Source of the DNA: Azospirillum soli
GTDB lineage: Bacteria > Pseudomonadota > Alphaproteobacteria > Azospirillales > Azospirillaceae
Length of the DNA stretch: 64,000 bases
NCBI RefSeq assembly: GCF_017876165.1
Contig: NZ_JAGINQ010000019.1
Coordinates: forward strand, 1 to 64,000
Direction: 5' to 3'
The notes below the pieces were generated by a model. The model was not told where the DNA came from, ran no database searches, and worked only from the letters and a program-made list of their open reading frames with translations. Positions 1 to 9,025 of this stretch are shown here, in pieces. Each line of letters opens with the position of its first letter. The first letter of the stretch is position 1. The translations under genes and the position numbers were made by a program.

Positions 1-2
1 CG

Positions 3-713
3 AGCGTAGACACAAACCGTTCTCCCGATCATCCGATCCGGGAGACTCACCCCACAGCGACCGCGCCGGAAGGTGGGACCAGAACACCGCTTACAAGCGA
101 ACGATTGCCTTGCGTTCTTGTATTGGATGTTTCCGGGTCAATGGCGGGCGAGCCGATCCAGCAGGTGAATGAGGGGCTGAAAGCGCTCGCGCAAGATCTT
201 AAAGGTGACGAGCAAGCCGCGGACAAGGTGCAGATCCTGATTGTCTCTGTCGGCGGCTCGGTCACGGTTGACACCGAATGGACGGACGCGGGCCTTTTTG
301 ACCCGCCGCGCCTTTCCGCGTCCGGGCAGACACCTCTTGGCCAAGGCGTTCGCCTGGCGCTGGAGGCGATCGAGGCTCGCAAAGCGGCATACCGGACGGC
401 GGGGATCAACTATCGACGCCCTTGGTTGTTCATCATCTCCGACGGCGAGCCGACTGACCATGGCTGGGAAATGGCCGCGGATTCCTGCAGGGAGGCAGAA
501 ACGAGCCGCAAGACATCGGTGTTCGTCGTCGGGGTCAGCGGAGCAAATCGCACCAAACTGCAACGCTTCTCGAACCGGGAGGTCATGCAGTTGAAGGGCC
601 TGCAATTCAAAGAACTGTTTCTGTGGCTCAGCGCGAGCGCCCGGGCCGCCTCGCGGGCACCCGATGCGGACGCTCCGGTGCAACTTCCCAAGATCGACTG
701 GAGCGTTGCGTGA
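3..713 (+). CDS. TerY-like von Willebrand factor A protein (5' end outside window)
   Basis: vWA-fold protein of the TerY type. The MIDAS motif is the LDVSGSM stretch near residue 40 of the visible frame, with a later ISDGEPTD acidic loop. The frame has no stop back to the window edge. The first possible start (TTG at 105) would remove residues just before strand beta-1, so I treat the gene as 5'-partial. Its TGA overlaps the GTG of the PP2C gene (GTGA), and the kinase follows the same way. This is the vWA + PP2C + kinase arrangement known as the TerY-P triad in Ter-type stress systems. In that family the vWA protein is thought to act as a metal-dependent scaffold. The substrate here is unknown. 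Confidence 0.85.
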   Translation, partial: SVDTNRSPDHPIRETHPTATAPEGGTRTPLTSERLPCVLVLDVSGSMAGEPIQQVNEGLKALAQDLKGDEQAADKVQILIVSVGGSVTVDTEWTDAGLFDPPRLSASGQTPLGQGVRLALEAIEARKAAYRTAGINYRRPWLFIISDGEPTDHGWEMAADSCREAETSRKTSVFVVGVSGANRTKLQRFSNREVMQLKGLQFKELFLWLSASARAASRAPDADAPVQLPKIDWSVA

Positions 714-1687
714 CGGACAGTGCCCCGCACACTTGGAGGTGCGGCGGCGTGAGTGTGATGGGCCGCAGCCACGCTCAGCAGACGGGGGCGCATTGCCAGG
801 ACGCAATGGCCCTGCGAACCGCGGGCTCTCTCCTGGTGGCGATCGTCTGCGACGGCGCGGGAAGCGCGGCTTGGTCGTACGTCGGCGCCCGCATGGTGGC
901 GGACCGCCTCACCGCCGCGCTAAGCGAGATCCCGGCGCACTACCGCCCCCTCCGGGCCCACCAGGAGGCTGTCCAGGCATTCGTTACTGACCGCTTGGGC
1001 GCCGAGCGTCGTCGGCTCATCGAGGCTGTTGCCCGCTTCAACGGCCAGCGGAATGTTGAGGCCAAAGACGATTGCGCGGGCGGCTTCGCCGAATTTGCGG
1101 CTCGTCTGTTCAAAGGACTTTGGTCTCTCGAGGAAACCAAGGCTGATGGGGACACGAACAACGAAGCCGTACATTCTGTGGAAATCGCCGAGCGCCTTCG
1201 CTGCACGCTGGTGGGAGCGCTGGTCGACGACAGCGGTGGTTTTTTGTTCCACATCGGGGACGGCCTCGCTTCCGCCTGTGCGCTGCGGCTTGGCAATGCT
1301 GGCGCATGTGTTGCGGAGGGCACCGAGATCGCCTCGCCGCCCGAAAACGGGCAGTACGCCAACGAAACATTTTTCGTTACCGATCCGGACTGGCGCGATC
1401 ATCTTCGGTTCACACTGATCGGCCCGGAGTGTGACGCTGTTTTCCTCATGACCGACGGGGCGGCGGCGTTCGCCGGGGGGCCTGACCAACGCTCCCTGTT
1501 CGTGCCCTTCGCCAATCAATTGCTGCCGCACCTGACGACGCGTCCCGATCCGGACCTTTCGGATTTTCTCGCTCAGGTGCTGCCGCCCGAGAAGGTCCAC
1601 CGGGTGACCGCCGACGACGCCACCCTCGTGTTCGCCCACAAACGACGGGGCGACCCGGATGTCAGCCCAGAGGCCGCATCCGCGTGA
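710..1687 (+). CDS. PP2C-family protein phosphatase of the TerY-P triad
   Basis: PP2C-type metal-dependent Ser/Thr phosphatase, about 325 aa. Visible acidic motifs are CQDAMAL near residue 30, VCDGAGSAAWS near 48 and FLMTDGAAAF near 245, the usual metal-binding Asp positions. The GTG start at 710 is chosen because it overlaps the upstream stop (GTGA). A longer frame from 623 would lie on top of the vWA gene. The stop overlaps the kinase start. Inferred role: reverses phosphorylation by the neighbouring kinase, as in other triads of this type. Cytoplasmic, with no signal peptide. Confidence 0.85.
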   Translation: MTDSAPHTWRCGGVSVMGRSHAQQTGAHCQDAMALRTAGSLLVAIVCDGAGSAAWSYVGARMVADRLTAALSEIPAHYRPLRAHQEAVQAFVTDRLGAERRRLIEAVARFNGQRNVEAKDDCAGGFAEFAARLFKGLWSLEETKADGDTNNEAVHSVEIAERLRCTLVGALVDDSGGFLFHIGDGLASACALRLGNAGACVAEGTEIASPPENGQYANETFFVTDPDWRDHLRFTLIGPECDAVFLMTDGAAAFAGGPDQRSLFVPFANQLLPHLTTRPDPDLSDFLAQVLPPEKVHRVTADDATLVFAHKRRGDPDVSPEAASA

Positions 1688-3624
1688 CTTATCGCCTTTC
1701 TGATGGAACGCGGACGAAGACCATAGACCTTGGCAGCCCGGTCAACGCTGGCGGTGCGACGGGCAAAGTCTTTCGCATTGCGCAGAACACGAGCCTGTGC
1801 GCCAAGATTTACCACGACACAGCATACGCAAAGAAAATCAGACCAAAGATCGTGTCGATGCTGGAGGCCCGCCCAAGCCTCGAGCCGATCCGGTATGAGG
1901 GGCGAAAGTATCAGCAAATCGCATGGCCGGACAGCATCGTCGAGAACGATGCGGGCGAGTTCGTCGGCTTCACCATGCCGTACCTGACGGCGAGCAAGAC
2001 GGTCGCTCTCAGCCGCTTGTTGACAAAGTCGGGGCGGCAGCAGGAAAAGATTTCAGAGTCCTACGAGACCCGCCTGCTCGTTGCCCGCAACATCGCCGCC
2101 ATCGTCGCGGCGGTCCATGGCGCCGGCCATGCCATCGTCGATCTCAAGCCCATCAATTTTCGCCTGCACAGAGGCACTCCCTTCATCTGCCTGATCGACG
2201 CGGACGGGTTTCGAATCGCGGGCCACGGCCAAGCCGTCTACCCCGCGGAACATGTCAGCGACGAGTACACAGCCCCGGAGTCTAAGGAGAAGCCGTCGAG
2301 CGACCTGGGCGTTCCGCAGGATCTGTTCGCGATGGCCACCTTGATTTTCCAACTGATCAACAATGGGGTCCATCCGTTCCAGGGGGTCCCGGAGGACGGC
2401 AATGTGCCGACTTCCACGCAGGAGCGAATCTACGCCGGTCTGTACGCCTACGGCCGGCTCGCGACCCGCCTGAAACCAAGTCCGCAATCCGCCCACACGC
2501 TTCTGGACGACGACACGCGTGCTCTGTTTGAACAAGCCTTCACGTCGATTGATCGTCCCACCGCCGCGGATTGGCTGGCTCATCTCACGGAGATCACCCG
2601 TCCGCCACGCATTCGCAAGTGCGGAGCGTCGCCGGAACACCTCGCGTTCACGCGAGGGTGTCCGGCCTGCCATCTGCAAGGGATCGTGGAGGCGAGCAAG
2701 CGCGTGGCGGCGGCGCGGTCGGCTGCCAGCGCCACGCCTGCCCATCAAACGCCGTCCCCCCCGCTCAGCACTACTGCGCAATCTGCACCGCAGTCCACGA
2801 ACGCAAACCAGAAATTTGGGTGGACTTGGCCGCGCGTCATCGCCGTCGTGTTCGCGTGCTGGGTCGGCTGGCAGTGGCTTGTCGGAGGTAAGCCGGCCAA
2901 CCGTCCAGCCGTGACCGTGCCGCAACCCAAACAGGAGCACCCGGTACCAGCGGCTCCTCACAACCTTCCGACGCTTGGACTGACACCGGACATCCCGGTG
3001 GACAGACCATCGCCGAAGCACGAATGCCGTGATCCGAAGACTGGGCTGGTCTATACAGTGTTCGGAGAAACACCGAAGTGTTTTCCTGGCGACGTTCCTG
3101 AAGCCAAATACAAAGCCGGCCGCTCTCAACGGGAAGCGATTTTAACGCCGATCACTCGTATGTATGAGACGAGGCCGATCACCATCCCGCCGAAGAACAC
3201 GACACAGTATGCGCCGGTTGGAGAGTGGTCGCAAAAGACCGTCGGACAGTCATCCTTGTTTTGCGTGGCGACGGCGGGCTTCGGCAACGGCCTGACGCTG
3301 AACATCGCGTTTTTCTCGTCGAACGAAGCGGTCCTGGCGGTGGGCTTGCCGGACGGGACAGGCGCTCCCCTCTCGCGAGACGCAGTACTGTCAAAGATCG
3401 TCACCGTGGACATTGACGGGGACAAAACGTACGGCGGTCGTGTCCGCGACGTTGAGGACCTGGGGCTCTCGTTTGGGAAAATCGGTGAGGGCGCAATCGC
3501 GGCGATCAAGGACGGGCTGTCTATGTTCGTCGTCGTCGACGGCGTCGAACCGGGTGTTCGGTTGACACTGAGGGGGTCACGGAAGGCGCTCACGCAAGCC
3601 CAGGACTGCGCGCGGGCCCTGTAG
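1684..3624 (+). CDS. Membrane-anchored Ser/Thr protein kinase of the TerY-P triad
   Basis: 646-aa kinase. The glycine-rich loop is near residues 21-30 and the ATP lysine in AKIY near 41. The catalytic loop is IVDLKPINF (D153, K155, N158) and the DFG equivalent is DADGF near 172-176. A Cys-containing segment (KCGAS ... GCPAC, about 322-345) may bind zinc. A Pro/Ser/Thr linker leads to one hydrophobic helix (WPRVIAVVFACWVGWQWL, near 385-402) and an extracytoplasmic tail of about 240 aa with no recognised fold. The GTG start overlaps the PP2C stop. The membrane anchor suggests the triad senses or acts at the envelope, which is inference. Confidence 0.83.
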   Translation: MTYRLSDGTRTKTIDLGSPVNAGGATGKVFRIAQNTSLCAKIYHDTAYAKKIRPKIVSMLEARPSLEPIRYEGRKYQQIAWPDSIVENDAGEFVGFTMPYLTASKTVALSRLLTKSGRQQEKISESYETRLLVARNIAAIVAAVHGAGHAIVDLKPINFRLHRGTPFICLIDADGFRIAGHGQAVYPAEHVSDEYTAPESKEKPSSDLGVPQDLFAMATLIFQLINNGVHPFQGVPEDGNVPTSTQERIYAGLYAYGRLATRLKPSPQSAHTLLDDDTRALFEQAFTSIDRPTAADWLAHLTEITRPPRIRKCGASPEHLAFTRGCPACHLQGIVEASKRVAAARSAASATPAHQTPSPPLSTTAQSAPQSTNANQKFGWTWPRVIAVVFACWVGWQWLVGGKPANRPAVTVPQPKQEHPVPAAPHNLPTLGLTPDIPVDRPSPKHECRDPKTGLVYTVFGETPKCFPGDVPEAKYKAGRSQREAILTPITRMYETRPITIPPKNTTQYAPVGEWSQKTVGQSSLFCVATAGFGNGLTLNIAFFSSNEAVLAVGLPDGTGAPLSRDAVLSKIVTVDIDGDKTYGGRVRDVEDLGLSFGKIGEGAIAAIKDGLSMFVVVDGVEPGVRLTLRGSRKALTQAQDCARAL

Positions 3625-3802
3625 GCGGAGCCTACAGGGTGTCTCTCAGCGTGGCTGATCATCTGAATGGAGTCGGCTGAACGAGGCTGATCGCACTCGC
3701 GTTGTACCACGGCCCCGGACATTGCCGGCGTCGGGCTGGCGCGACAGACTGGGAGAGCGCTCGGCTCCGGAAACGTTCATGAACACCCTTTTCGCCTGGA
3801 GG

Positions 3803-4195
3803 TCATACCCAACCCTCCCTCACAAAGCCCTGCCGGTTGATGGTCACCTGCACCACAGTGCTGCCAACCTGCTTGGCCATCCAGACGCGACCGTAGGGCC
3901 GCCGGCCAAAAATCGTCCTCGCGCCCCGCACGACGAAGCCCCTGGCCGCGTAATCCTTGACCGTCTTTGTCATTGGCTGATCTTCAAGGGCGAAGGCCCG
4001 GACGTACTGCGGCCGCACCACAAATCCGGAAAGGCCGAGTTGCGACGCCTGGACGACCAAGCGTGCGGTCAATGGGCGCAGATGCGTGGCGATCGCGCCG
4101 GTCAAGAACGTGTAGGTGAGGCGGTCGCGAATTTCCGCATATTCTCGCGATGTCGGATCAGCGGCGATGGATTCGATGTTGTCACGCGCGGTCAT
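3803..4195 (-). CDS. Hypothetical protein, 130 aa
   Basis: Not recognised. The ATG at 4195 is preceded by a good GGAG ribosome site, so I prefer it to a longer frame from 4276. The sequence is mixed charged and hydrophobic, with a basic C-terminal half (RGARTIFGRRPYGRVW) and no membrane helix or signal peptide. It stands alone, convergent with the kinase gene. Codon use is less biased than its neighbours. Confidence 0.5.
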   Translation of the reverse strand: MTARDNIESIAADPTSREYAEIRDRLTYTFLTGAIATHLRPLTARLVVQASQLGLSGFVVRPQYVRAFALEDQPMTKTVKDYAARGFVVRGARTIFGRRPYGRVWMAKQVGSTVVQVTINRQGFVREGWV

Positions 4196-4662
4196 AACCC
4201 CGTCTCCAAATGTAAGATCAAAATTGTTGCGCTTGAAACCCGCAGTGTCAACATTTGATCCGCATGAAAGCCCCATATTTTTCTATGCTACTGATTCTTT
4301 GTCAATTCCTGATTTTGCCATGACTCCACCTCTACTTGTTTGCGGTGTCACGGTGATGCAATCAACCGCATCGCGGTTCACCGATGTTGGCCGATGCCCC
4401 CGTAGTCACGAGGAGGACGGCGCTGAACCCGAATAGACATTTTCTACTTCGGAACGGGAGGGGTGACCATATGGCCGCCCTGTCGGTTCCGGAGATCAGC
4501 GGGGCGCGAGCCAGTCGCTGACGACGTTGCCGGCAGCCTCGCTGTGGAAGTCAATGCGGTCGTCGATTGTGAGACACCTGGGCAGTTCTCTCAGCGCATC
4601 CCACACTTGAACGATCAGCAAAAGCCGGCCGGCACCGAAACGTGTCCGGGACCTACCGACAT

Positions 4663-4688
4663 GCGCTGGACGCTTAGGCGTCCAGCGC
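4663..4688. repeat. Perfect 11-bp hairpin with TTAG loop
   Basis: Arms GCGCTGGACGC and its complement around TTAG. It sits exactly at the start of the degraded reading frame that follows. No T tract is visible on either side, so it is not a textbook terminator. It could be a processing site, a recombination scar or an operator. Confidence 0.6.
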
Positions 4689-5156
4689 CTGCAAAGAGCG
4701 CAGTTCCGGAAACAACGATAATCTGAAGCGGTCGCCCGTAACTGACGCTCTCGCTTCATCCGAAAACGCCGTTGCCGACCGGCTGGAAGCCCTGTCGGGC
4801 GAGCACTGGCAGGTTGCTCTCGACCATGCCGGGATCCTGTCGCGACGCCGCGCCCGCCAGATCGACGCTGGCGAAGAACCGTCCGAGGCCCCAGTCACCT
4901 GCGTAGAACTCCTGGAGGCGCCGCCGCGCAAGGCATGGCCGACCCGCTGGAAGGTCGCCCAGTATCGGCTCGACCTCATTGATCACGAAGAACTCGGTTT
5001 CGAATCCTACTCCACCGAAGGCAAAGCGGTGGATGACGAGGGCTACGCCCGCCCGTTACCGTCACGCTTCAGTCGGAGGATGAGATCCCGGAACGGCTCG
5101 ACGCCATCAAGCACGGCAGACAGACCGTCTCCGAGATCGCCGAGGTTCTCGCCTGA
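4678..5156 (+). pseudogene. Frameshifted remnant of a conserved hypothetical protein
   Basis: One frame from 4678 reads TDALASSENAVADRLEAL ... VELLEAPPRKAWPTRWKVAQYRLDLIDHEELGFESY and ends near VDDEGYAR at about 5046. The coherent sequence resumes one frame over as VTVTLQSEDEIPERLDAIKH ... VSEIAEVLA and stops at 5154-5156. A single-base change near 5046-5050 restores one protein of about 150 aa. No convincing ATG or GTG start remains. The stop overlaps the next ATG (TGATG), so the two were once coupled. Function unknown. Confidence 0.6.
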
Positions 5157-5416
5157 TGGAACGTGTGGAGTTCCGCGGCCACTGTGCTCGTGTGAGGCTG
5201 GCGCGCGCCTACTGGAAGGGCCGGCTGAGTAGCGAGGCGTGGGCGAGCGCTATGCAGGAGGGTGCGGAACAGAGTGATTATGGGGACATGGACTACGTGC
5301 TGGAGGTGGCAGCGGATTCCCTCGAGGAAGGCGGACTTGGCTGGAACGAAAGGGCAGCCCACCGGCTGCCTTTTCCTTTCCGGACAACGCTGGGATGCGC
5401 CTTTAGCACCCGGTGA
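5156..5416 (+). CDS. Hypothetical small protein, 86 aa
   Basis: Starts inside the stop of the degraded gene upstream (ATGA-type overlap), so expression probably depended on it. The N-terminal two thirds (CARVRLARAYWKGRLSSEAW ... MDYVLEVAADSLEEGGLGW) looks like a compact acidic helical domain. The last 20 residues are basic and low in information. Not recognised. Confidence 0.5.
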   Translation: MERVEFRGHCARVRLARAYWKGRLSSEAWASAMQEGAEQSDYGDMDYVLEVAADSLEEGGLGWNERAAHRLPFPFRTTLGCAFSTR

Positions 5417-5425
5417 GATAACCGG

Positions 5426-6385
5426 CTACGCCATCACGGTGACGGTACGTGTCACCGGCTTTGTGCCGGTGCCGCGCGGGTGAGCCGACCACCAGTATAG
5501 TTTCTCGCCGCGCTTCTTGAGGTGCCCGCGCACCCAGTGCAGCCGTGCGGCACGGCGATCATTCTCCGTTTTGCCGCCCCCAGCCCGACGCGTAGCCGCG
5601 GTCGAAACCGACATGCGGACCTCTCGGTAATCGAGCAGGGGCGGCTTCCCAGATTTTTGACGCTGGCGGTTCAGGCGACCGAATTCATGCTCGACGGTGT
5701 GGATAGCACGCTGGGCAGTGAGCAGCGCCAGGGCGGCTACGAAATGGTCAATTTCGGTAGCGACATCAGCGGCATTGTCACAAATGTAGCGTTGCAGCGT
5801 TTCCGGACGAAGCACATTGCCGCGGTGCGTGAAGGTGAAAGCGGCGGTTTCCGTCGGCGCGAGGCCGAAATGCTCGCCGCAACCGCCCTTTCGTTCGCCC
5901 ACGCCGATGAGGTGATCCGCGACTGGGGAGTCGAAATCAAAGTGGCAGATAAGATCGGCGCGGGTCGCCATTGTGGTATCAGCGAGCCAGTAGACCCGAA
6001 ATTCGCCACGGCGACCGCTCGCGTCGGCCTTGATCCAAAGCCCGACCTTCTCGGGATGGTGGCGCCCTTCGGGAAGGTCCGGAAGCAAGCCTTCCTTTCG
6101 CAAGCCCTCGATGCGGGAGCGCTCCGACCATTCGATCCACATTTCCGGATATGGCACGCGCAGCACTTCTACCGCTTTCGCCAGCATCTCAGGCTTCCCA
6201 GTCAGCAGCGCCGCCGCTTGGGCGACATCCTCGGACATGACAAAGCGCACCGGACAACGGCCAAGCGCGTCGATTTCCCGTCGGGTAATGTCGTTTACGG
6301 CTTGGTAAAAGGTCTCAAGCGTGGGGCCGCCCAGTCTCGCATCGGGCAAATGGCTGTTGGAGACGAACGCATCGATCAGGCGCAT
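5426..6385 (-). CDS. Phage/plasmid-type hypothetical protein, 319 aa
   Basis: Unrecognised accessory protein without signal peptide or membrane helix. The C-terminus carries RRAARLHWVRGHLKKRGEKL followed by YWWSAHPRGTG. Its pattern (H-x-V-R, basic residues, then H-x-R-G) recurs in the 515-aa protein at 10602-12149 and is common at the C-termini of phage and plasmid proteins of unknown role. It is followed on the minus side only by the short gene convergent with it. A 17-bp inverted repeat lies just upstream of its start. Confidence 0.6.
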   Translation of the reverse strand: MRLIDAFVSNSHLPDARLGGPTLETFYQAVNDITRREIDALGRCPVRFVMSEDVAQAAALLTGKPEMLAKAVEVLRVPYPEMWIEWSERSRIEGLRKEGLLPDLPEGRHHPEKVGLWIKADASGRRGEFRVYWLADTTMATRADLICHFDFDSPVADHLIGVGERKGGCGEHFGLAPTETAAFTFTHRGNVLRPETLQRYICDNAADVATEIDHFVAALALLTAQRAIHTVEHEFGRLNRQRQKSGKPPLLDYREVRMSVSTAATRRAGGGKTENDRRAARLHWVRGHLKKRGEKLYWWSAHPRGTGTKPVTRTVTVMA

Positions 6386-6403
6386 GCAGAATCTCTCGGG
6401 CTG

Positions 6404-6445
6404 CTATGATGTGCGAAGCCGGGGGGCTGGCTTCGCACATCATAG
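6404..6445. repeat. 17-bp perfect inverted repeat
   Basis: Arms CTATGATGTGCGAAGCC and its complement, separated by 8 bases (GGGGGGCT). It lies between the start of the minus-strand gene ending at 6385 and the 3' end of the recombinase at 6654. No poly-T follows on either strand. It may be an operator for the 319-aa gene, a strong RNA hairpin, or a recombinase site. Confidence 0.7.
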
Positions 6446-6653
6446 AACATTTGACGTTTCCGGAATAGCCATAACCACGCCGCCATCATCGGCGATTGGG
6501 CCCTCGCCGCGTCAGGCGCCGCGGGGGCTTCTTCCCTAGCACCGTGAAACAATATGGATGTTTCCAAAAATTTGACACGGTGATGCGGCGAGTTCTGGGG
6601 AATCACCCCGCGCGGCCCCAGTGGGGATGCGGTCAACAGGTAAGTGTGGCCAG

Positions 6654-8015
6654 TCAGCCGTTGCGGAAAATCGCCGCGGTGACGTTGTCGCGGAACAACT
6701 CGCTTTCCCGCAGGTAAATCGCGGCGACCTTCGGATCCGTGTGGCCCGTCTGTCTCATGATGCTGGTCAAGGACTGGGAATGGCGGCCTGCCTCTGTTGC
6801 CAGACCAGATCGGAGGCTATGCCCCGACCAGCGGCCGACCAGAACGGGCTGACCATGCTTGTCGGTCACGACTTCCTCGGTCCCGTCGCCGTGCCGGTCG
6901 CGCTCGACCAGGCGGCGCCAGGGCCGGTCTGCCGGCTCGTCGGAGAGCGCCACGGTGGTGATGAGGCGCCTTACGATGTCCGCGACGCTCTCGCCGGAAA
7001 GGCGCTTGTCGGTCGGCCAGCCGCTTTTCTTCAAGCCGATGAACAGGGGCGCCATCGGCTCCTGTGTGCCCCTGACCGCCAGCCACGCTTCAAAGGCCCG
7101 CACCGGGCAGCAGGGATCATTGGGGTCGGCCGCCCGCCAGATGCCCTTCTGGGCGCTGACGTGGTCCTGTTTTCCGGTCTGGTTCGTCTTCGAGTATCGG
7201 ACCCGCAGGACCAGCCCTTCCGGCCGCACGGCCACGTCGCGGATGTCCAATGCGACCGCCTCGGCCCGGCGCAGCGCCCCGCCAAACGTCAGGAGCAGGA
7301 GGGCGCGATCGCGCAGACCCTGGTGATGGGGCAGGGTGTCGCCGGTGTCGCGGTCGACGCGCGTCAGCGGGCAGTGCGCGATCATCCTCCGGAGCAAGTC
7401 GAAGGTGACCGGTTCGGCGCGGATGTCCTCGGCGTCGGTGGCCCAGGCCAGCGGCGTCGCGCGGCCAGGAACAGCGTCATCATCGTTCCCGACGTCGATC
7501 CCGGCACCGGGTCGGCGGATGCCGCTCATCACCTCCGTGATCATGGGATCTTTGGTGTCGAGCGGGATGCCCGCCCAATCGTGCGCCTTGTCGATCGCCG
7601 CCAGCGCGACGCCGATGGTGTTCGGGCGCAGGCCGCGGTCCGCGAGATGAGCCACGTACATGCCGACGATCTGCGGATCGCCGTTCACTGCGGCGAAGCC
7701 GAGGCGTTCGCACCAAGCCGTGTACTGCCGCCAGTGCGATCCGTAAACGCGCCGCGAGTTCTTCCCCAGCGACTGCTCGCGGTAGCGCTCGGCCCGGCGG
7801 CGCAGGCGTTCGATCTCTTGTTCCCGGGTGCGGCCGGCCGGCACCGGGATCGCGTCCGCCGAGATGACGAGTGTACCGAACTCGGTGGTGGGAATGCGGA
7901 CGACGTCTTGCACGATCGGAACGAGGGCGGTGGAGGAGGGGGTGTCACCGTTCGGCATGGTCGGTCTCGCAAGGGCAAGGCAGGGCGGGTCTCCGGAAAC
8001 CAGAGTAGCGCCCAT
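6654..8015 (-). CDS. Tyrosine recombinase (site-specific integrase), 453 aa
   Basis: Catalytic-domain residues are all visible. They are the first Arg in GGALRRAEAVAL, the Lys in YSKTNQTGK, the HxxR box in SGHSLRSGLATEAG, the second His in RQTGHTDPKVA and the Tyr in AAIYLRE. The N-terminal SAM-like core-binding domain contains SRRVYGSHWRQYTAWCERLGF. The start may be 8015 or the internal ATG at 7958 (MPNGDT). An insertion (residues about 360-390, RRLVERDRHGDGTEEVV) precedes the HxxR box. Likely mobilises plasmid-borne elements. The target is unknown. Confidence 0.9.
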   Translation of the reverse strand: MGATLVSGDPPCLALARPTMPNGDTPSSTALVPIVQDVVRIPTTEFGTLVISADAIPVPAGRTREQEIERLRRRAERYREQSLGKNSRRVYGSHWRQYTAWCERLGFAAVNGDPQIVGMYVAHLADRGLRPNTIGVALAAIDKAHDWAGIPLDTKDPMITEVMSGIRRPGAGIDVGNDDDAVPGRATPLAWATDAEDIRAEPVTFDLLRRMIAHCPLTRVDRDTGDTLPHHQGLRDRALLLLTFGGALRRAEAVALDIRDVAVRPEGLVLRVRYSKTNQTGKQDHVSAQKGIWRAADPNDPCCPVRAFEAWLAVRGTQEPMAPLFIGLKKSGWPTDKRLSGESVADIVRRLITTVALSDEPADRPWRRLVERDRHGDGTEEVVTDKHGQPVLVGRWSGHSLRSGLATEAGRHSQSLTSIMRQTGHTDPKVAAIYLRESELFRDNVTAAIFRNG

Positions 8016-8016
8016 T

Positions 8017-8045
8017 GACTCCGGTGTAAATGAGTCCTGGCCGAA
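8017..8045. repeat. Direct repeat copy A (GACTC-n-GGTGTAAAT-n-GTCC)
   Basis: Closely matched by 9561-9592. Both read GACTC, two or three variable bases, GGTGTAAAT, then GTCC and CGAAA. The copies point the same way and flank the HTH-array gene and the 153-aa gene. Copy A lies next to the start of the recombinase gene. It could be an attachment-site remnant or a shared promoter, since TGTAAAT is a fair -10. Confidence 0.5.
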
Positions 8046-8214
8046 ATCCGATGACGTCGGCGGAAAAAGGTTGGCAGTGGGGCGCCAGGCTGGTCAGTTC
8101 TTCTATCTTTCCCAATGCGGGACATCAGGCCTGTTTCCGGATTGCCGAAGCGATTCGTCGGGCGTATGTTCAGGCGCATGTGTCGCACACGACCACCGTT
8201 CCGGAAACGACATA

Positions 8215-8934
8215 GTGGAGAAGGCCGTGCTTAAGAAAAAGTGTGGCGATGACGAGATCCTGATGGCGTTTCGCCGGCATGGTTCGGCGACGGCGGCCGC
8301 GCGAGCGCTGCGCGGTTGCGCGCTGGACCTCAGCCCGGCTGAACAACAGCAATCCCGGTATCTGTCCCGCGACCACGTCCTCGCGCTCCACGAGCACGGG
8401 CTTACGTCTCGTGAGATCGCAGAGCGCCTCGGCGGCGCAGAATCAAGCGTCAACGGCATGCTACAGCGCCTCGGCATCCCTCCGCGCAACGTGCATCTGC
8501 CCCCACTCAACGATGAAGAGGCGGCCGAAGTCCGCCGCCTGCACGCGCTCGGCTGGAGCAAGCGCAAGATCGCGCAGGCGCTCGGCCGCGGCCACTCTGC
8601 GAACAACACCGCGCTGTCGGCAAGGCGGTATCGTGTCCGCCGCAACCGGCGCTGGATCGGCGCCGAGGAGCGCGCGACGATGGCCGCGATGGCGCGTACT
8701 GATTATACCATCGTCCGGATTATGACGGAGACGGGGCGTAGCGAAGGGACGGTCAGTCGAGCGCTGCATCGCGCCGGCCTGCCAAAGCGCTCCGAGGCGG
8801 TCGATCGCGGGCGGGTGATGCGGCTTCTCGCCCTGCGGATTCCGGCAATCAAGGTGGCGCGGGACGTTGATTGCAGCCAGACAACGGCCTTTCGGTACGC
8901 CCGCCGGATGCGCGCGGCGGCCAACGCCGGTTGA
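8215..8934 (+). CDS. Protein of serial helix-turn-helix motifs, about 240 aa
   Basis: At least four HTH-like helical pairs follow one another. They are LHEHGLTSREIAERLGG, LHALGWSKRKIAQALGR, MARTDYTIVRIMTETGRSEG and LALRIPAIKVARDVDCSQTT. A weaker first one is DEILMAFRRHGSATAAARAL. No catalytic domain is seen. A GTG start at 8215 is used because the frame upstream is not coding-like. A perfect TTCCGGAA palindrome ends 8 bases before this start and may double as the ribosome site (GGAA) and an operator. Inferred role: DNA-binding regulator or recombination accessory factor. Confidence 0.6.
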   Translation: MEKAVLKKKCGDDEILMAFRRHGSATAAARALRGCALDLSPAEQQQSRYLSRDHVLALHEHGLTSREIAERLGGAESSVNGMLQRLGIPPRNVHLPPLNDEEAAEVRRLHALGWSKRKIAQALGRGHSANNTALSARRYRVRRNRRWIGAEERATMAAMARTDYTIVRIMTETGRSEGTVSRALHRAGLPKRSEAVDRGRVMRLLALRIPAIKVARDVDCSQTTAFRYARRMRAAANAG

Positions 8935-8971
8935 ATATGCCTGCATTGTTCGGTGTCAGCCTTACTGAAAC

Positions 8972-9004
8972 GACAAAGGGGCCGGTTCGACCGGACCCTT
9001 TGTC
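8972..9004. terminator. Bidirectional terminator hairpin
   Basis: A 14-base stem with one mismatch around TTCGA lies between two convergent genes (ending at 8934 and 9026). The outer stem GACAAAGGG / CCCTTTGTC places T-rich or A-rich flanks on both strands, so it can serve both genes. Confidence 0.75.
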
Positions 9005-9025
9005 GCTGACAAGCACGTTTCCGGA

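Noticed and set aside
2053..3129. 358-codon frame antisense to the kinase gene
   Set aside because: The opposite strand carries clear kinase motifs. The antisense frame has no recognisable features.
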